NCBI GenBank assembly: GCA_002386405.1
Contig: DGIP01000169.1
Span: forward strand, 690 to 17,180
Length of the DNA: 16,491 nt
Reading direction: 5' to 3'
Source: Stenotrophomonas maltophilia
GTDB lineage: Bacteria > Pseudomonadota > Gammaproteobacteria > Xanthomonadales > Xanthomonadaceae
Numbering within the stretch: the stretch's first letter is position 1; the number at the start of each line of letters is the position of its first letter. The position numbers were made by a program, and so were the translations under genes. Of the stretch, positions 13,935 through 16,491 are shown in pieces. The notes under the pieces were generated by a model, which was given only the letters and a program-made list of their open reading frames with translations, did not search any database and was not told where the DNA came from.

Positions 13935-16491
13935 CAGTGGGGGTCTCCGGCGTTTCGATCAGGGTCCAGGCAGCGCAGCATGGCGTCATGCAGCTGCTGC
14001 CGGGCGGTTTCGGTCAGGGGGCGGTCGTGCTCATCGCTGATCACGAACATGTCTTCGGCGCGTTCGCCGAAGGTGGCAATGCGCGCGTCGTGCACGCGCA
14101 GGCCCTGGTTGCGCAGTACGAAGGCGACATCGGCCAGCAGCCCGGGGCGGTCGGGCGCGACCAGGCTGAAGCGGGTGCCGCCGGTATCGTTGTCGTTGGC
14201 ATCGCGGAATTCGATGCGCGGGGCGAAGCGGAAATGCCGCAGCTGGCGCGGCACCACCCGGCGCGAGGGACGCAGGCGCGACAGATCGCCGGCCAGCGCC
14301 TCGCGCAGCGCCGTTTCCAGGCGCGGCGCATCGCCATCGGCGAAGCTGTCGGCCGGGGTCACTTCAAAGGTATCGAAAATGGTGTCGACCGGGCCATCCA
14401 GCACGCGCGCCCGGTGGATGCCGTAGCCCTTGCGGTCCAGGGTCATCACGATTGCGGCGAACAGGCCATCGCGGTCGGGCGAATGCACGAACACTTCCAG
14501 CGCATCATCGTCGGCGGTGATCCGGCGCACCTTCACCAGGGTCTGGCCCTGCTTGACCGGCACCAGCGCGGCCGCCTGCCAGGCCAGTTGTTCCGGACGC
14601 AGGCGGATGAAGCTCTCATCCGGCATCACGGTGAACTGGCGGTCGATGGTGGCGTCGTCGTAGCCGCGCTCGCGCACCAGCGCGCGCACGCTCTCGCGCG
14701 CCTCCTGCACGCGCTCGGCGGCCGGCATCTGGTTTTCCAAGCCATCGCGCAGCGCGCGGCGCGCGGCGAAGTACAGGTCGGCCAGCAGGCGATCCTTCCA
14801 CGCATTCCACAGCTTCGGGCTGGTGCCGGCGATGTCGGCGCAGGTCAGCAGGTAGAGGTAATCGAGACGGTCGCGGCTGGCCACCAGCGTGGCGAAGCGG
14901 TGGATCACGTCCGGGTCGGAGATGTCCTGCTTCTGCGCGGTCACCGACATGCGCAGGTGCTGCTCCACCAGCCAGGCCACCAGCTCGGTATCGGAACTGC
15001 TCAGCGCGTGCGCCTGGCAGAACGCCCGCGCATCGACCGCGCCGAGCTCGGAATGATCACCGCCGCGGCCCTTGGCGATGTCGTGGAACAACCCGGCCAG
15101 CAGCAACAATTCCGGCTTGCGCAGGCGGGGCCAGACTTCATGGGCAATGGAGAAGCGCTCGTCGGCGCGGCTGCTGGCGAACAGCCCGATGTTCCGCAGC
15201 ACCATCAGGGTGTGCTGGTCGACGGTGTACACATGGAACAGGTCGAACTGCATGCGCCCGGAGACCTGCGCGAAAGCAGGAATCCACTGCCCCAGTACGC
15301 CCAGCCGGGCCATGCGCGCCAGCGTATCCACCGCGCGCGGGCTGCGCAGCAGGGTCATGAACTGTTCGCGCGCGGCAGCGCTGGCCTCGGTGTACGCCGG
15401 CAGCTCGGCCAGCGCTTCGGCCAGTGCCCGCGCGGTGAGCGAATGCAGGCCGCGCACATCGGGGTTGTAGGCCCAGCTGGAAAACAGCGCGAATACCTGT
15501 TCGATATCGCCCTGCGGCCACTGGGGGTCGTTGGCGGCAAGGTAGCCGCGACGCAGCGAGAAGCCCACGCTGACCGGTTCGGGCACGGCCTCGCCATCGA
15601 ACTGTTCCTCGAAGCGCTGCAGCAGGCGGTCGCTGATCCGCCGCACCACGGTGGCGCTGCGGTAGAAGCCCTGCATCATCTTCTCGACCGCCAGGCTCTC
15701 CACGTCATCGGCAAAGCCGAGCCGCGCCGCCAGGGTCTTCTGGTAATCGAAGCGCAGGCGCTCTTCCGGGCGGTTGGCCACCAGGTGCAGGCCGAACCGC
15801 AGCTGCGCCAGCGCGCAGCGCTCACGGCGCAATGCAGCGGCTTCATCGGGGCCCAGGTGTCCCAGCCCGACCAGCGCCTCCAGTTCGCGCACGCCAAAGG
15901 CACGCAGTGCCATCCAGCCCAGCGTATTGAGATCGCGCAACCCGCCCGGTCCATCCTTGATGTCCGGTTCCAGGTTGTCGGCGGTGTCGCCAAAGCGCTG
16001 GTGGCGGGCCAGCAGTTCCTCGCGCTTGGCCAGGAAGAATTCGCGCGGCGGCCACAGGCCCTCGCGGTTGACGGCCTGCTTCAGCGCCTGTCGTGCCGCG
16101 TCGTCCGCTACCAGCGGGCGCGATTCGATCAAGGCGGTGAGCACGGTCTGGTCGGCGCTGGCCTGCACGCATTCCTGCGCCGAGCGCACCGCGTGGCTGA
16201 CCGGCAGGCCGCAGTCCCACAGCAAGGCAAACAGCCGGGCCAACGCCGCTTCATGCCGGCGCTGCGCCTCGGGCGCGCCGAACACCAGCAGGTCGATGTC
16301 CGAGCGCGGGAACAGTTCACCGCGCCCGTAGCCGCCCACGGCAAACAGGGCCAGCCCGGCATCGGCCGGCACGCAGCGCTGCCAGGCCAGCCGGATCAGG
16401 TGGTCGGCGGCGCGGGCGCGCAGCACCAGCAGCCGCTCGATGTTGTCATTCTGGTCGAAGCGCCGGTACAGGCGCGCGTCGGCCTGCTGCA
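13934..16491 (-). CDS. glnD: Bifunctional PII uridylyltransferase/uridylyl-removing enzyme (start outside window)
   Basis: GlnD senses glutamine and adds UMP to, or removes it from, PII proteins (GlnB/GlnK), setting nitrogen control. About 851 residues are visible; the frame runs through the window edge ([15 protein letters not shown]) with no start, so only a short N-terminus is missing compared with the ~890 residues of E. coli GlnD. Domains in order are the nucleotidyltransferase motif [17 protein letters not shown] (visible residues ~52-68, with the catalytic Asp pair in SDID) and the [12 protein letters not shown] segment. Next is the HD hydrolase motif [17 protein letters not shown] (near bases 15040-15095). 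Two C-terminal ACT domains that bind glutamine follow: [20 protein letters not shown] (about 14430-14500) and [20 protein letters not shown] (about 14100-14170). All signature residues are intact. A GTG at 16426 is internal, not the start. Its stop overlaps the dapD start by one base, so the two are co-translated. Confidence 0.96.
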   Translation of the reverse strand, partial: QQADARLYRRFDQNDNIERLLVLRARAADHLIRLAWQRCVPADAGLALFAVGGYGRGELFPRSDIDLLVFGAPEAQRRHEAALARLFALLWDCGLPVSHAVRSAQECVQASADQTVLTALIESRPLVADDAARQALKQAVNREGLWPPREFFLAKREELLARHQRFGDTADNLEPDIKDGPGGLRDLNTLGWMALRAFGVRELEALVGLGHLGPDEAAALRRERCALAQLRFGLHLVANRPEERLRFDYQKTLAARLGFADDVESLAVEKMMQGFYRSATVVRRISDRLLQRFEEQFDGEAVPEPVSVGFSLRRGYLAANDPQWPQGDIEQVFALFSSWAYNPDVRGLHSLTARALAEALAELPAYTEASAAAREQFMTLLRSPRAVDTLARMARLGVLGQWIPAFAQVSGRMQFDLFHVYTVDQHTLMVLRNIGLFASSRADERFSIAHEVWPRLRKPELLLLAGLFHDIAKGRGGDHSELGAVDARAFCQAHALSSSDTELVAWLVEQHLRMSVTAQKQDISDPDVIHRFATLVASRDRLDYLYLLTCADIAGTSPKLWNAWKDRLLADLYFAARRALRDGLENQMPAAERVQEARESVRALVRERGYDDATIDRQFTVMPDESFIRLRPEQLAWQAAALVPVKQGQTLVKVRRITADDDALEVFVHSPDRDGLFAAIVMTLDRKGYGIHRARVLDGPVDTIFDTFEVTPADSFADGDAPRLETALREALAGDLSRLRPSRRVVPRQLRHFRFAPRIEFRDANDNDTGGTRFSLVAPDRPGLLADVAFVLRNQGLRVHDARIATFGERAEDMFVISDEHDRPLTETARQQLHDAMLRCLDPDRNAGDPH

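Noticed and set aside
12729..14426. 565-codon plus-strand open frame opposite dapD and glnD
   Set aside because: The His/Gly/Arg-rich translation is typical of an antisense shadow; dapD and glnD on the other strand are unmistakable.

Overview
The window looks like chromosomal DNA of a Stenotrophomonas-type gammaproteobacterium (Xanthomonadaceae). GC content is high. Several short palindromes carry a GTAG head and a GACC-GTT-GGTC core, the form of the SMAG/REP elements of Stenotrophomonas maltophilia. The protein sequences (AsnB, DapE, DapD, GlnD, ParC) are close to their gammaproteobacterial counterparts. No tRNA, rRNA, CRISPR array, transposase or prophage gene was seen.

Layout. 1-1253 (+) is the 3' part of parC, followed by a strong bidirectional terminator and three SMAG units. 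1428-1916 (-) is a non-haem-type bacterioferritin. 2045-4420 (+) is a penicillin-acylase-family Ntn hydrolase with a SMAG unit inside its coding sequence. 4439-5821 (-) is a CPA2-type cation/proton antiporter lying directly downstream of asnB (5851-7545, -). Upstream of asnB, 7602-7798 (-) holds what reads as a ribosome-mediated attenuator: a 32-codon leader peptide with seven Asn codons in a 12-codon stretch, an antiterminator segment and an intrinsic terminator. Then come a Sel1-repeat lipoprotein (7876-8748, +) and a pentapeptide-repeat protein (8821-9504, +). The rest is on the minus strand, in transcription order glnD (cut by the window edge), dapD, an unrecognised 564-residue protein, yffB (ArsC/Spx family) and dapE.

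How the genes relate. dapD and dapE are two steps of the succinylase branch of diaminopimelate/lysine synthesis. asnB also draws on the aspartate/glutamine pool, and glnD is the uridylyltransferase that senses glutamine, so the minus-strand genes form a loose nitrogen and aspartate-family neighbourhood. The two plus-strand genes at 7876-9504 and the unknown gene at 11112-12806 look like accessory genes placed among these conserved ones.

The most notable system is the putative asparagine attenuator of asnB. The same minus-strand unit has a second possible translational switch, a hairpin joining the asnB stop codon to the ribosome-binding site of the antiporter. Other unusual points are a histone-H1-like Lys/Ala tail on DapD, a REP element translated as part of the acylase spacer, and a bacterioferritin without the haem-ligand methionine.
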